Assembly: GCA_947446595.1 (NCBI GenBank)
Contig: CANFGS010000009.1
Span: forward strand, 1-64,000
DNA length: 64,000 nucleotides
Direction of reading: 5' to 3'
Origin: Neisseriaceae bacterium
GTDB taxonomy: Bacteria > Pseudomonadota > Gammaproteobacteria > Burkholderiales > UBA11063
The notes beneath the pieces were generated by a model. That model saw nothing but the letters and a program-made list of their open reading frames with translations. It was not told where the DNA came from and searched no databases. Below are positions 49,959 through 59,581 of this stretch, piece after piece (position 1 is the first letter of the stretch; each line of letters begins with the position of its first letter). Position numbers and translations under genes: made by a program.

Positions 49959-51034
49959 TATTTTTGTTCTCCACTTGATTGCTCTACTGAGTAATCATCA
50001 ACAATACTAGTACGCCTTGTACGATTAACAGATCTATCAAAATGACGCTCTCTAGTTGAAACAGGGGCAACTCTATCAGGTAATGGCTTATCCAACATGA
50101 TTAATTCTTCTAAATTCATATTTAGTAGTGGATAGGAATAATTTGAAGGAATAGCATTTTTGGTTTCAAAATATAACCTTTCTACTACGCTCTCAGGATG
50201 TTGGTGGTACTCTGGCAATAACTCTCTAAATTCTGCTATTTGAGCTTTGGTTTCACTAATAGTATTTTGATGATATTCAGTTGCACTTTGCAGTAACCTA
50301 TCAACTAATGGTATAGATTCAGTGGCATTAGCTACGACAATAGCTTTTGATTTAACTTGATAATCTTGAAGTGAGCTAATATTTAACTTAATTATTTTTA
50401 TACCATAAGCTGATATCTTTTGGTTTACATTGTCTTTTACTTCACCAGCCACAATCGTTAGATTTTCTTTTAAAATATCACTTTCTAATTTTTTACTAAA
50501 ATAATTACGTAATTCATTTTGCACCAATATACTTACATACGTATCCATATTATTTTGCTTTTGGAGTATATTTTCAAATAATAAGCTTGGATCTTGGATC
50601 TGGTAATTAAATTTACCATCAACTTTAATCATTCCTAAATCACGACTTAAAACAATTGGGATAGTTTGAGATAAATTAGAAAAATCAATAAACTGGCTAA
50701 CATCAGAACTCAATACTTCAATATCCCCAAATGGATATGGTGCCGTAAAGCCAACCTTAATACCTTTTTGTATACTAGCAATCTCACCGCGTTTTAGAAT
50801 AAGTCCAAACTGATTTTCATTTAAATAATAAAATCCTGTAGTAATCCATAGTATTAAAGAACAACAAAAAATCACTATACTAAAAGTAAAATTTGTAGTC
50901 TTTTTAGGTGATGGTTGTTTATGCCCACCATTTTTGCCAAGCATACGTGCAATCTTTTGATTAAGCTGTTCTACAACTCTATCAACACCTTTTAGTGTTT
51001 TGGGATTAGTTTTTCCACGGTTCATATGGGGCAT
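49958..51034 (-). CDS. hflK: FtsH protease activity modulator HflK
   Basis: WITTGFYYLNENQFGLILKRGEIASI...GFTAPYPFGDIEV; SPFH domain; exact start uncertain (two in-frame ATGs overlap the hflX end). Confidence 0.85.
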   Translation of the reverse strand: MPHMNRGKTNPKTLKGVDRVVEQLNQKIARMLGKNGGHKQPSPKKTTNFTFSIVIFCCSLILWITTGFYYLNENQFGLILKRGEIASIQKGIKVGFTAPYPFGDIEVLSSDVSQFIDFSNLSQTIPIVLSRDLGMIKVDGKFNYQIQDPSLLFENILQKQNNMDTYVSILVQNELRNYFSKKLESDILKENLTIVAGEVKDNVNQKISAYGIKIIKLNISSLQDYQVKSKAIVVANATESIPLVDRLLQSATEYHQNTISETKAQIAEFRELLPEYHQHPESVVERLYFETKNAIPSNYSYPLLNMNLEELIMLDKPLPDRVAPVSTRERHFDRSVNRTRRTSIVDDYSVEQSSGEQK

Positions 51035-52076
51035 CTTGTATCTCACTTTGTTGTTGTATCCATAATTTTTTTTCTATAATTGCTTGGTTTAATAAATTAA
51101 GGCCTTTCATTTTGGTAGCACTTAAATATACCGCAATTGGTTCACCGCTATGAGCATACTCTATCCGCGGTTTCATCCCACGCTTAAGATCAATTTTATT
51201 ATAAACTAAAAGTTCGGGGATTCCACTTGCCTTAATTTCTTTTAGAACCACATTCACATCTTCAATCTGACGTTCTTTTATAGCATGCGACACATCCACT
51301 ACATGAAGTAATAAATTAGCATGTACCGTCTCTTCTAGTGTTGCTCTAAATGCTGCAACCAATGTATGAGGTAAATCACGAATAAACCCCACCGTATCCG
51401 AGATAACTAGTTCACCCTGACCCTCAATAAAAAGTTTCCGCGAGGTAGTCTCAAGTGTTGCAAATAATCTATTTTCCGCATATACTTTTGACTTAGTTAT
51501 CGCATTAAACAAGGTCGATTTTCCAGCATTAGTATACCCAACAATTGATATCGAAAAAATATCTCTCTTTAGCCGTGCTTTTCTTTGAGTAACCCTTTGT
51601 TTAACCGCAGCTACCAAATCAAGCTTCAAGGCTTCTATTCGTTTGGCAATCATCCTCTTATCTAATTCTATCTGAGTCTCTCCTGGCCCACCACGAACCC
51701 CAATACCACCTCGTTGTCGCTCCAAATGACTCCAACGGCGCACAAGACGTGACAACTGATGTGTTTGTACTGCAAGTTCTACTTGTATGATACCTTCTTT
51801 ACCTTTAACTCTAGCGGCAAATATGTCTAGTATCAGACGGGTACGATCAATAACAGGAACCCCCATCATAACTTCAAGATTCCGCTCTTGTACTGAGCTT
51901 AAATTATGATTAATAACAATCACCTTAGACTCGGTCATTTCTCTTAAGGTTTTTAGCTCTTCAGCTTTTCCACTACCAATAAACAAACGACTATCAACCG
52001 TTTTTCGATTAAGAGTCATAGTCTCACAAATAGTGTACCCTGCTGACTCTACTAATGCCATACCCTCTAAAATCAA
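51006..52076 (-). CDS. hflX: Ribosome-associated GTPase HflX
   Basis: RWSHLERQRGGIGVRGGPGETQIELDKR, SIVGYTNAGKSTLFNAIT, VSDTVGFIRDLPHTLVAAFRATLEE. Confidence 0.95.
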   Translation of the reverse strand: MILEGMALVESAGYTICETMTLNRKTVDSRLFIGSGKAEELKTLREMTESKVIVINHNLSSVQERNLEVMMGVPVIDRTRLILDIFAARVKGKEGIIQVELAVQTHQLSRLVRRWSHLERQRGGIGVRGGPGETQIELDKRMIAKRIEALKLDLVAAVKQRVTQRKARLKRDIFSISIVGYTNAGKSTLFNAITKSKVYAENRLFATLETTSRKLFIEGQGELVISDTVGFIRDLPHTLVAAFRATLEETVHANLLLHVVDVSHAIKERQIEDVNVVLKEIKASGIPELLVYNKIDLKRGMKPRIEYAHSGEPIAVYLSATKMKGLNLLNQAIIEKKLWIQQQSEIQDAPYEPWKN

Positions 52077-52138
52077 CTCGTCAAAGTCTTTATCCTGTTT
52101 TAGGTTTACGCATACTAAAATAATTTTAGTTTGAATGT

Positions 52139-52372
52139 TTATTCACCAATCGTTATATTAATATTTGTCTTGCTAGGAACAATTGTTGAAATTGCATGCT
52201 TATAAATTAATTGATCCATAGTACTTTTGTTATCTTTTAGTAAGACTACGTATTGATCAAAAGACGCTACTACACCTGATAGCTTTATACCATTAATTAA
52301 GTATATCGATACCAAAATTTCTTGGTGCTGTAGTTGCTCTAAATAATGATCTTGAAGATTTTGTTTATTCAT
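52139..52372 (-). CDS. hfq: RNA chaperone Hfq (divergent)
   Basis: [25 protein letters not shown] and [11 protein letters not shown]; between der and hflX. Confidence 0.9.
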   Translation of the reverse strand: MNKQNLQDHYLEQLQHQEILVSIYLINGIKLSGVVASFDQYVVLLKDNKSTMDQLIYKHAISTIVPSKTNINITIGE

Positions 52373-52378
52373 CGTTTC

Positions 52379-53725
52379 TTATCTCTCTACTTTTTTAGCT
52401 CTACCCTCAAATGGGTTTTCGCTAGTTTTATAATCTATCCTAAGTGGCGTACCAATTAGGTCAAATACTTTTCTAAATGAACGCTCAAGATACTTAGTAT
52501 ACGATTTAGCCACACTCTCTAAGCTATTACCATGAATAATAATAGTTGGTGGATTCATACCACCTTGATGGGCATAACGCATTTTTGGTCTAAATTGCCC
52601 TTTGTATACTGGCGGTTGGCGGCTTATCGCTTCTTGTAAAATGCGGGTTAATTTTGGAGTTGGTAGCTTCATAAAAGCTGAAGTATAAGCTTGATTTATT
52701 GACTTAAATACTTCTCCGATACCTTTTTTATGAAGTGCCGAAATATAATTAAACTGTGCAAAATCCAAAAACTGAAGCTTACGTTTCATATCAGCTTTTA
52801 CAGTTTCTCTTTGTTCTTCTTTTAGGTTATCCCATTTATTGATAACAACTACAATTGATTTACCAGCTTCAAGAGCGTAACCAACAATAGTTGCATCTTG
52901 TTCTGCGATATCTAATTGAGCATCCAAAACCAGTACCACCACATTAGCATCGCTAATTGCCTGTATTGCTTTTAAAACTGAGAATTTCTCAATTTTATCT
53001 TCAACTCTACCCTTACGGCGGATACCTGCGGTATCTATTATGGTATATTGTTGTCCATATTTCTCAAAAGAGATATTAATACTATCTCTTGTTGTTCCTG
53101 ATTCATCAAATGCAATTACTCTATCTTCGCCAATCATAGCATTAACTAAAGTTGATTTACCAACATTAGGACGCCCAACAACAGCGAAAGTTATACCTTC
53201 TTCAGCATTTTCTTCATTACTTATCGGGAAGTTACTTAAGACTTGGTGTATTAGATCAAATACTCCCTCGCCATGACTAGATGAAATTGGGTATAGATTT
53301 GGAAGACCTAGCTCATAAAAATCACTTATAGCAATAGCTTTGTCCACACCTTCAACTTTATTAATTGCGATATATACTGGTTTATCAAGCATACGAAGTT
53401 TATTAGCAATTACTTTATCTTGTGGTGTAATTCCACCCTTACCGTCTACCAAAAACACAACCGCATCAGATTCAGCCATTGCTTGTTCAGTTTGGCGTGC
53501 CATTTGATACATAATCCCACTATCAATAAGTGGCTCAAACCCACCTGTATCAATCAATAGGTAATGGCGTTTACCTTGATTTGCAGATCCATAATGGCGA
53601 TCACGAGTTAGACCTGGCATATCAGCAACAAGTGCATCACGACTTTTGGTTAAACGATTAAATAGCGTAGATTTGCCGACATTAGGTCGACCTACCAATG
53701 CTATTGTTGGTTTTGAGCTTGACAT
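52379..53725 (-). CDS. der: Ribosome biogenesis GTPase Der (EngA)
   Basis: Two GTPase domains GRPNVGKSTLFNRLT / GRPNVGKSTLVNAMI and C-terminal KH-like domain. Confidence 0.95.
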   Translation of the reverse strand: MSSSKPTIALVGRPNVGKSTLFNRLTKSRDALVADMPGLTRDRHYGSANQGKRHYLLIDTGGFEPLIDSGIMYQMARQTEQAMAESDAVVFLVDGKGGITPQDKVIANKLRMLDKPVYIAINKVEGVDKAIAISDFYELGLPNLYPISSSHGEGVFDLIHQVLSNFPISNEENAEEGITFAVVGRPNVGKSTLVNAMIGEDRVIAFDESGTTRDSINISFEKYGQQYTIIDTAGIRRKGRVEDKIEKFSVLKAIQAISDANVVVLVLDAQLDIAEQDATIVGYALEAGKSIVVVINKWDNLKEEQRETVKADMKRKLQFLDFAQFNYISALHKKGIGEVFKSINQAYTSAFMKLPTPKLTRILQEAISRQPPVYKGQFRPKMRYAHQGGMNPPTIIIHGNSLESVAKSYTKYLERSFRKVFDLIGTPLRIDYKTSENPFEGRAKKVER

Positions 53726-53734
53726 ATTTTTCCT

Positions 53735-54622
53735 TTAGTGCACTTCCTGCGACACGCATTCAATATCAATACATAATGTTTTGAACATATCTTCTACATT
53801 TTGATTATCAAATGAGTATACAGTATTACAAAAATCACAAGTAACGTTAATTAATCCTTCATCGGCTATAATACTTAAAGCCTCTTCTTTGCCTAAACTT
53901 CTTAGCATATTTGACACTCGCTCACGGCTACAAGTGCAACTAAATTCAATCTCTTCTGGCTCATAAAGAATTACATCATCTTCATCAAATAAACGACCCA
54001 ATATTACATTTATTTCATTCTTAATTAATTCATTATGTTTTAGTGTTTGAGCCAAGAAAAATACTCGTTCTATATCATCTTCCATCCTTTTATCTGTATC
54101 TGGCAATTGTTGAATCATAAACCCAACAACTTTTTCAGGTGAATACGCAATTACAAATATAGTACGTAACTGCTCTGACTGTATCATATATTCAGTTAGT
54201 ATTTCTTCTATATTCTGCCCATTAAGACTTACTACGCTTTGATAAAGTTTTCCATCATTATTTGAATCAATACTAATTACTAAAGTACCTGTTTCAACAC
54301 AATCGCTATAGCTTATCTGATTATCTTCATGAATAGCCTGAGAAAATTTGGACGTTGCTCTAACTGTCAAATCATTGGTACATTCACTTACCAATAAATC
54401 AAGCTTGGGATTATCTTGAATTTGGGCAATAATTTTACCTTCAAGTTTTATATTTGTAGTTAATAAAATATTTGATACCAATAGTTCACCCAAAAGCTGT
54501 CTAATACCATCTGGGTATTCTTTTTGAGCTGCTATAGTATGCCAAGTATCAGTTAATTCTACGTAAGCTCCACGAATAGGTAGCTTATCAAATATAAACT
54601 TACGGACAAAGCTTTTTGCCAT
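53735..54622 (-). CDS. hslO: Redox-regulated chaperone Hsp33
   Basis: C-terminal zinc cysteines CTCSRERV...VTCDFCNTVYSF. Confidence 0.9.
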   Translation of the reverse strand: MAKSFVRKFIFDKLPIRGAYVELTDTWHTIAAQKEYPDGIRQLLGELLVSNILLTTNIKLEGKIIAQIQDNPKLDLLVSECTNDLTVRATSKFSQAIHEDNQISYSDCVETGTLVISIDSNNDGKLYQSVVSLNGQNIEEILTEYMIQSEQLRTIFVIAYSPEKVVGFMIQQLPDTDKRMEDDIERVFFLAQTLKHNELIKNEINVILGRLFDEDDVILYEPEEIEFSCTCSRERVSNMLRSLGKEEALSIIADEGLINVTCDFCNTVYSFDNQNVEDMFKTLCIDIECVSQEVH

Positions 54623-54626
54623 TTTA

Positions 54627-55358
54627 CTACTCTTCTATATCCAAAACCACATTAGTATAAACATCTTGAACATCATCTAATTCATCAAAAGCATCTAATA
54701 ATTTTTGCATTTTTAGGGCATCATCCCCTGACAATTCTGTTTCATTTTCAGCTTTCATTACCACTTCAGCAATTTCAGGCTTAAATCCACGTGATTCAAG
54801 TGCGTTTTTAACTTCAATAAAATCATTTGCTGGTGTAATAACTTCAAACGAACCATCATCCCCACTAATTACGTCATCAGCCCCAGACTCAAGAGCTGCT
54901 TCCATAATAGCATCTTCACTAACTCCTGGAGCAAAAATTAGTTGGCCACAGTGTTTAAACTGAAACGATACACAGCCATCAGTTCCGAGATTACCACCAT
55001 GCTTGGTAAAAGCATGTCTTACTTCGGCAACTGTTCTAACTTTATTATCTGTCAAGCAATCAACAATAATCCCAGCACCATTAATTCCGTAGCCTTCAAA
55101 TCGAAGTTCTTCATAGTTCACGCCCTCTAGTTCACCTGTTCCGCGTTTGATTGCACGTTCTACATTATCTTTAGGTACATTATTCTCACGTGCTTTTTCC
55201 ATCGCTAAACGTAAGCGTGGATTTGAGCTTACATCTCCCCCACCCATTTTTGCAGCAATGGTAATTTCTTTAACCATACGTGTTGTAATTTTACTTTTTT
55301 TAGCATCTGCGGCAGCTTTGCGATGCTTAATATTTGCCCATTTACTATGACCAGCCAT
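54627..55358 (-). CDS. yebC: YebC/PmpR family protein
   Basis: [21 protein letters not shown]. Confidence 0.95.
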   Translation of the reverse strand: MAGHSKWANIKHRKAAADAKKSKITTRMVKEITIAAKMGGGDVSSNPRLRLAMEKARENNVPKDNVERAIKRGTGELEGVNYEELRFEGYGINGAGIIVDCLTDNKVRTVAEVRHAFTKHGGNLGTDGCVSFQFKHCGQLIFAPGVSEDAIMEAALESGADDVISGDDGSFEVITPANDFIEVKNALESRGFKPEIAEVVMKAENETELSGDDALKMQKLLDAFDELDDVQDVYTNVVLDIEE

Positions 55359-55462
55359 GTTCTAATAAACCTCAAAAAATGTCCCACTTAAACAAGTGGC
55401 AATATACTATAACATGCTATTATATCACAAGGTGTTTATAGGTAGTTAGGCATATTAAAATG

Positions 55463-55663
55463 TGGATTCCAAACTCGTGACGAAACAGCAACATGTTTCT
55501 GTTTGGAATGACATAGAAAATTCGTCATTCCCACCTTTTCAATTTCATCGCCACAGCTTTTTTAATCGTCATCCCAGTGCCATTTTTCGTCATCAAAGCG
55601 CCATTTTTCGTCATCCCATCGCCATTTTTCGTCATCCCAGCGAAGGCTGGGATCCATGCCCTA
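55463..55663. repeat. MITE-like composite repeat, copy C1
   Basis: A unit GGATTCCAAACTCGTGACGAAACAGCAACATGTTTCTGTTTGGAATGAC, then 22-bp units CGTCATC[C/A][C/A]A[T/G]YGCCATTTTTC, then terminal B palindrome ATCCCAGCGAAGGCTGGGATCCATGCCCTA. Confidence 0.85.
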
Positions 55664-55767
55664 ATAGATAGTTATCACGAAAGAGAAGAATATTTATATT
55701 TATTAATATATTGATATTTAGCAATATAAAATGTTATAATCCCCTAATAAACAATAAAGGAATTTTA

Positions 55768-56031
55768 ATGCGTTTTGAGTGGGATGAAAATAAAAACCAA
55801 GCGAATATTAAAAAACATGGAATCGATTTTGAAACGGCATCCGAAGCTTTTAGTGATCCCAAATCTATTACTAGATTTGATCGCACAGTTAGAACTGAAT
55901 CTAGATTTCATTTAATTGGTAAAGTGAGAGGTATTTTAATAATTTTGGTAGCGTTTACAAAACGTAATTCTAATATTCGTATAATATCAGCACGTTCTGC
56001 TGGTAAAGATAAAGAGGTGTATAATGAGTAA
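55768..56031 (+). CDS. brnT: BrnT-family toxin
   Basis: MRFEWDENKNQANIKKHGIDFETASEAFSDP...IRIISARSAGKDKEVYNE; start behind AAAGG; overlaps the antitoxin by 8 bp. Confidence 0.85.
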   Translation: MRFEWDENKNQANIKKHGIDFETASEAFSDPKSITRFDRTVRTESRFHLIGKVRGILIILVAFTKRNSNIRIISARSAGKDKEVYNE

Positions 56032-56347
56032 AATGACAAATATGCAATTAAAGAAATTATCGCAACTATCAGATGATGAAATTGATTATTCTGATATTCC
56101 ATCAGTTAAGAATACTAAAAACTGGAAGAGATTATACTCTGATGGAGCATCAGTAATCAGCGATAAAATTATGTTTGATGCCTTGTCCAAAGTTTTTGAA
56201 GAAGATCCTGAAAAAGTGCCTGTTACTATTAAACTTGATAAAAAAGTAATAACATTTTTTAAAGACCATAGTAAGAAATATCAAGTTAAAATAAATGAAG
56301 TATTACTAGCTTTTGTTAAAACTTACGAGCAATCGCACAGCCATTAA
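56024..56347 (+). CDS. brnA: BrnA-family antitoxin
   Basis: 107 aa downstream of brnT; LSQLSDDEIDYSDIPSVKNTKNWKRLY and C-terminal KLDKKVITFFKDHSKKYQVKINEVLLAFV ribbon-helix-helix-like. Confidence 0.8.
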   Translation: MSKMTNMQLKKLSQLSDDEIDYSDIPSVKNTKNWKRLYSDGASVISDKIMFDALSKVFEEDPEKVPVTIKLDKKVITFFKDHSKKYQVKINEVLLAFVKTYEQSHSH

Positions 56348-56350
56348 TAT

Positions 56351-56547
56351 TAGAGCAAGAGCATGGATTCCAAACTCATGACGAAACAGCAACATGTTTC
56401 TGTTTGGAATGACGTAGAAAATTCATCATTACCGCCTTTTCAATTTCGTCGCCACAGCATTTTTCCGTCATCCCAGCGCCATTTTTCGTCATCAAAGCGC
56501 CATTTTTCGTCATCCCAGCGAAGGCTGGGATCCATGCCCTTGCCCTA
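56351..56547. repeat. MITE-like composite repeat, copy C2 (most complete terminal inverted repeats)
   Basis: Left end TAGAGCAAGAGCATGGATTCC, right end GGGATCCATGCCCTTGCCCTA; internal sequence nearly identical to C1 minus one 22-bp unit. Confidence 0.85.
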
Positions 56548-57640
56548 CTGCACCATACATCGCAACCAGTTTACCACTCTCTTTTTCCCAATTAAATTCA
56601 CCTAAAACAGCCTCTCGCCCTCTTTGCCCCATAGCATTAGCCTCGTCTGCATTATTAAGCAATTTCACACAAGCCTCTGCAATCTCACCACTATCCTCTG
56701 GATTAACCAAGATACCACATTGATATTTATCAATAATCTCACGCCATAGCGGAAAATCAGAAGCTATAACAGGTATACCTGAGACCATATACTCAAACAT
56801 TTTAATTGGGAGTGATTCAATATAGCTAGGAGTTGGTAATAATGTAACTAGGCCAATTTTAACTCGAGACAGTAATTTCACAATTTCATGACGATTTATT
56901 ATTCCTAGGTAATCTACTTTTTCATGACCTTGTAGCTCCATTAATTTTTCTAATGTAACATCACCACTAAAAGGCCCTGCCAGTTCCAGTTTGAGATTAC
57001 TGGTTGCCAATGATTCGACTATTGGAATAATACCTCGAGTTTTAGAGATACTACCGATATAGCATAGACTATTATCTCTTGAATTCCAGTCTACACTAAC
57101 TTGGTTTAACTCTGATAAGATTGGGTAATTACATACTGTTATGGTATTTGGGTTATATTTACTAAAACGTTTAGCAATAATTGGGGTTGCTGTAATTATT
57201 CCGAAAAATTTCTTACTACAGTATTTTTCGATACTTTCGACTAATCTTGATACAATTGGGCGAATAAATTTAGGTATCCAATGTTTACTCATTACTTGTT
57301 TTGGTAGATCTTCGTGTACATCATAGATTACTTTGATACCATGTTTGGTGAGTTTATGACACATTATAAGTAGTTCTGGGTCATGGAAATGCACAAATTC
57401 TGGCTTAAGCTCTAGAATTTTATTATAGATTTTGTTTGGAGTATGCCGCATTCTATCTTGTCTAGTAGTTGGCTTACCTACACTATAAATACTAACTCCT
57501 GATTTAATTTCATCTGGCATATCATCCGCAACAATAAGACTAACACTATGCCCCGCATTTGCAAGGGTAACGCATTCCTTAACAAATATACGAATATCAT
57601 AGCGAGGATGCGCCGAAGTAATATGACAAACCCTACTCAT
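56510..57640 (-). CDS. Glycosyltransferase family 4-like
   Basis: FVHFHDPELL, GSISKTRGIIPIVESL, PIKMFEYMVSGIPVIASDFPLWREII. Confidence 0.85.
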   Translation of the reverse strand: MSRVCHITSAHPRYDIRIFVKECVTLANAGHSVSLIVADDMPDEIKSGVSIYSVGKPTTRQDRMRHTPNKIYNKILELKPEFVHFHDPELLIMCHKLTKHGIKVIYDVHEDLPKQVMSKHWIPKFIRPIVSRLVESIEKYCSKKFFGIITATPIIAKRFSKYNPNTITVCNYPILSELNQVSVDWNSRDNSLCYIGSISKTRGIIPIVESLATSNLKLELAGPFSGDVTLEKLMELQGHEKVDYLGIINRHEIVKLLSRVKIGLVTLLPTPSYIESLPIKMFEYMVSGIPVIASDFPLWREIIDKYQCGILVNPEDSGEIAEACVKLLNNADEANAMGQRGREAVLGEFNWEKESGKLVAMYGAVGQGHGSQPSLG

Positions 57641-57661
57641 ACCGTTCCCCTGCCATATTTT

Positions 57662-57765
57662 CCGTCATCCCAGCATCTATCTCCGTCATCCCAGCGCTTA
57701 ATTCCGTCATCCCAGCATTTTTTTCCGTCATCCCAGCGTAGGCTGGGATCCATGCTCTTGCCCTC
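57662..57765. repeat. B-type 21-bp half-palindrome array, copy C3
   Basis: CGTCATCCCAGCATCTATCTC / CGTCATCCCAGCGCTTAATTC / CGTCATCCCAGCATTTTTTTC / CGTCATCCCAGCGTAGGCTGGGATCCATGCTCTTGCCCT. Confidence 0.85.
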
Positions 57766-57797
57766 AAAGCCAGACAATTCTGATACAAAACAATCTT

Positions 57798-57926
57798 TAG
57801 AGCATGGATTCCAAACTCGTGACGAAACAGCAAATTGTTCATGTTTGGAATGACGAGAGAAATACGTCATCCCAGCATTTTTTTCCGTCATCCCAGCGTA
57901 GGCTGGGATCCATGCTCTTGCCCTAA
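57798..57926. repeat. MITE-like composite repeat, copy C4
   Basis: TAGAGCATGGATTCCAAACTCGTGACGAAACAGCAAATTGTTCATGTTTGGAATGACG ... CGTCATCCCAGCGTAGGCTGGGATCCATGCTCTTGCCCTA. Confidence 0.85.
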
Positions 57927-59182
57927 ATCGTCTCATCAAGAAACCTCTTCGCCAAAATCTTATAATCATGGTGTATCTTAACATAATCATGCCCATTAGC
58001 CCCAAGCTCTTCCCTAACTACTTTATCATCTCCCGCAATCATATTAATAGCATTTATAATCGCCGTCACATCTTGAGCTTCAACGGATACCCCACATTTA
58101 GCATCAGCCACAAGATCATTCCCTGCTGTAACCGAATGCACTACAGGCTTCCCAGACAACATATAGTCAAATAATTTATTAGGACAAATACCAAAGCGAT
58201 AAATAGATAGCTTATTCCACCCAATATATAAAGCATCCATCCGACTTAAAAAATCAGGAATCTGTGCTTTTGGTATTGCTGGTAGAACAAATATATTAGT
58301 TATGCTTTCGTTAGTTACACGCTTTAATAATACTTCTTTATTAGCCCCATTACCAACCAAAACCACAGCTATATTTTTATCAAGCTGTTTAGCAGCCGTT
58401 AATAAAAAATCAAGAGCATTTGATTCACCCATACCACCAGCATAACCAAGTAAGAAATCATACTGTTGTTTTATTTCATTAATTTTATTTAAGTGATTTT
58501 CTGATACCGCTTCTTTCGCCTGTTCCCAATCTGCAACTGATACTCCATTAGGAATATAGATAAATTTATTTGGATCAAGCCCATGTTCCATCATATAGCT
58601 TTTTGCTTTAGGTAATAGGCTTACTACCTTATCAGCAACTCTATACCCAAAATCTTCCGCTCTTTGCATTAGCATAATAAAAGGATGTTTTTTTGACATA
58701 CCATTTAGTTCAATAGGGGTAAGTGGCCATAAATCATGGACTTCATAAACGAATCTCGCCCCTGTTTTTTTAGCAATTTTAGATGCTACTTTGGTATCAA
58801 AAGGGTAAGTTGAAGATGCGATAACCAGATCTGGAATATCAAACTTGGAGTTAGTATTATCAGGTATATTTTTACCCTTAATAATAGCTGGTATTAATTT
58901 CCTTACCCGCTTTAGAAAGCTAAATATATTAATCACTCTTTTTATACCATTACCTGGGTAGTCAGGTGTTCTACACCAAATATACCTAATTCCATCAATA
59001 TTTTCAACTAAATAATTTTGCCCCTGAGGAATAGCTATATGGCTCCTAAGGTGTGAGACATTACTAGCAACAATAGTAACATTATGCCCTAGCCTCACCC
59101 ATTCACGAGCTAGATAATAAGGACGATACTCCATCCCATAGCTCAAGCTTCCAGCATAGTGATTAATATATAATATGTTCAT
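57923..59182 (-). CDS. Glycosyltransferase family 4 (WbuB-like)
   Basis: MNILYINHYAGSLSYGMEYRPYYLAREWVRLGHNVTIVAS; FVYEVHDLWPLTPIEL; CPNKLFDYMLSGKPVVHSV. Confidence 0.85.
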   Translation of the reverse strand: MNILYINHYAGSLSYGMEYRPYYLAREWVRLGHNVTIVASNVSHLRSHIAIPQGQNYLVENIDGIRYIWCRTPDYPGNGIKRVINIFSFLKRVRKLIPAIIKGKNIPDNTNSKFDIPDLVIASSTYPFDTKVASKIAKKTGARFVYEVHDLWPLTPIELNGMSKKHPFIMLMQRAEDFGYRVADKVVSLLPKAKSYMMEHGLDPNKFIYIPNGVSVADWEQAKEAVSENHLNKINEIKQQYDFLLGYAGGMGESNALDFLLTAAKQLDKNIAVVLVGNGANKEVLLKRVTNESITNIFVLPAIPKAQIPDFLSRMDALYIGWNKLSIYRFGICPNKLFDYMLSGKPVVHSVTAGNDLVADAKCGVSVEAQDVTAIINAINMIAGDDKVVREELGANGHDYVKIHHDYKILAKRFLDETI

Positions 59183-59203
59183 TTAATTAACTTCCCTCAT
59201 ATT

Positions 59204-59321
59204 CTGTCATTCCAGCAATTTTTTTGTCATCAAAGCATCAGCTAAATCGTCATCCAGCACCTTTATTTCGTCATCCCAGCAACTTTTTGTCATCCCAGCG
59301 TAGGCTGGGATCCATGCCCTA
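59204..59321. repeat. B-type array, copy C5
   Basis: TGTCATTCCAGCAATTTTTTTGTCATCAAAGCATC...CGTCATCCCAGCAACTTTTTGTCATCCCAGCGTAGGCTGGGATCCATGCCCTA. Confidence 0.75.
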
Positions 59322-59448
59322 ATGCCCTTGCACTAAAACATTATTTACCATATTTTGTTCTTTGTGCTGTGCGGCAGCACACCCCACTCCCTTTCTTGCT
59401 TGAACAAGGTCGGCGGCAAAGAATTCAAGCCCAGACAAGATTTTTAAC

Positions 59449-59539
59449 GGACTTTATTTATTAATTTAGCTAAAACATTTAAAACTCGCTGCGCGGGGAC
59501 AATAAAGGTTTTTTAACGCTAAATTAATAAATAAAATCC
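59449..59539. repeat. 22-bp imperfect inverted repeat with 47-bp loop
   Basis: GGACTTTATTTATTAATTTAGC (59449-59470) versus GCTAAATTAATAAATAAAATCC (59518-59539), one mismatch. Confidence 0.8.
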
Positions 59540-59581
59540 TAAATCTTTAATAGGCGATATATAAGCTACGACTAAATACTA

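Noticed and set aside
57662-57765. Possible CRISPR array
   Set aside because: Repeats are only about 12 bp with about 9 bp variable segments, they terminate in a palindrome, occur at many loci, and no cas genes are nearby.
57633-58005. ORFs with AWIPAYAGMTEKNAGMT- and SSQRRLGSM-like repeats (also 55462-55671, 56363-56605, 57548-57853, 59724-60038)
   Set aside because: These are translations of the 21-22 bp repeat arrays, not genuine proteins; such frames are a common over-annotation artefact.
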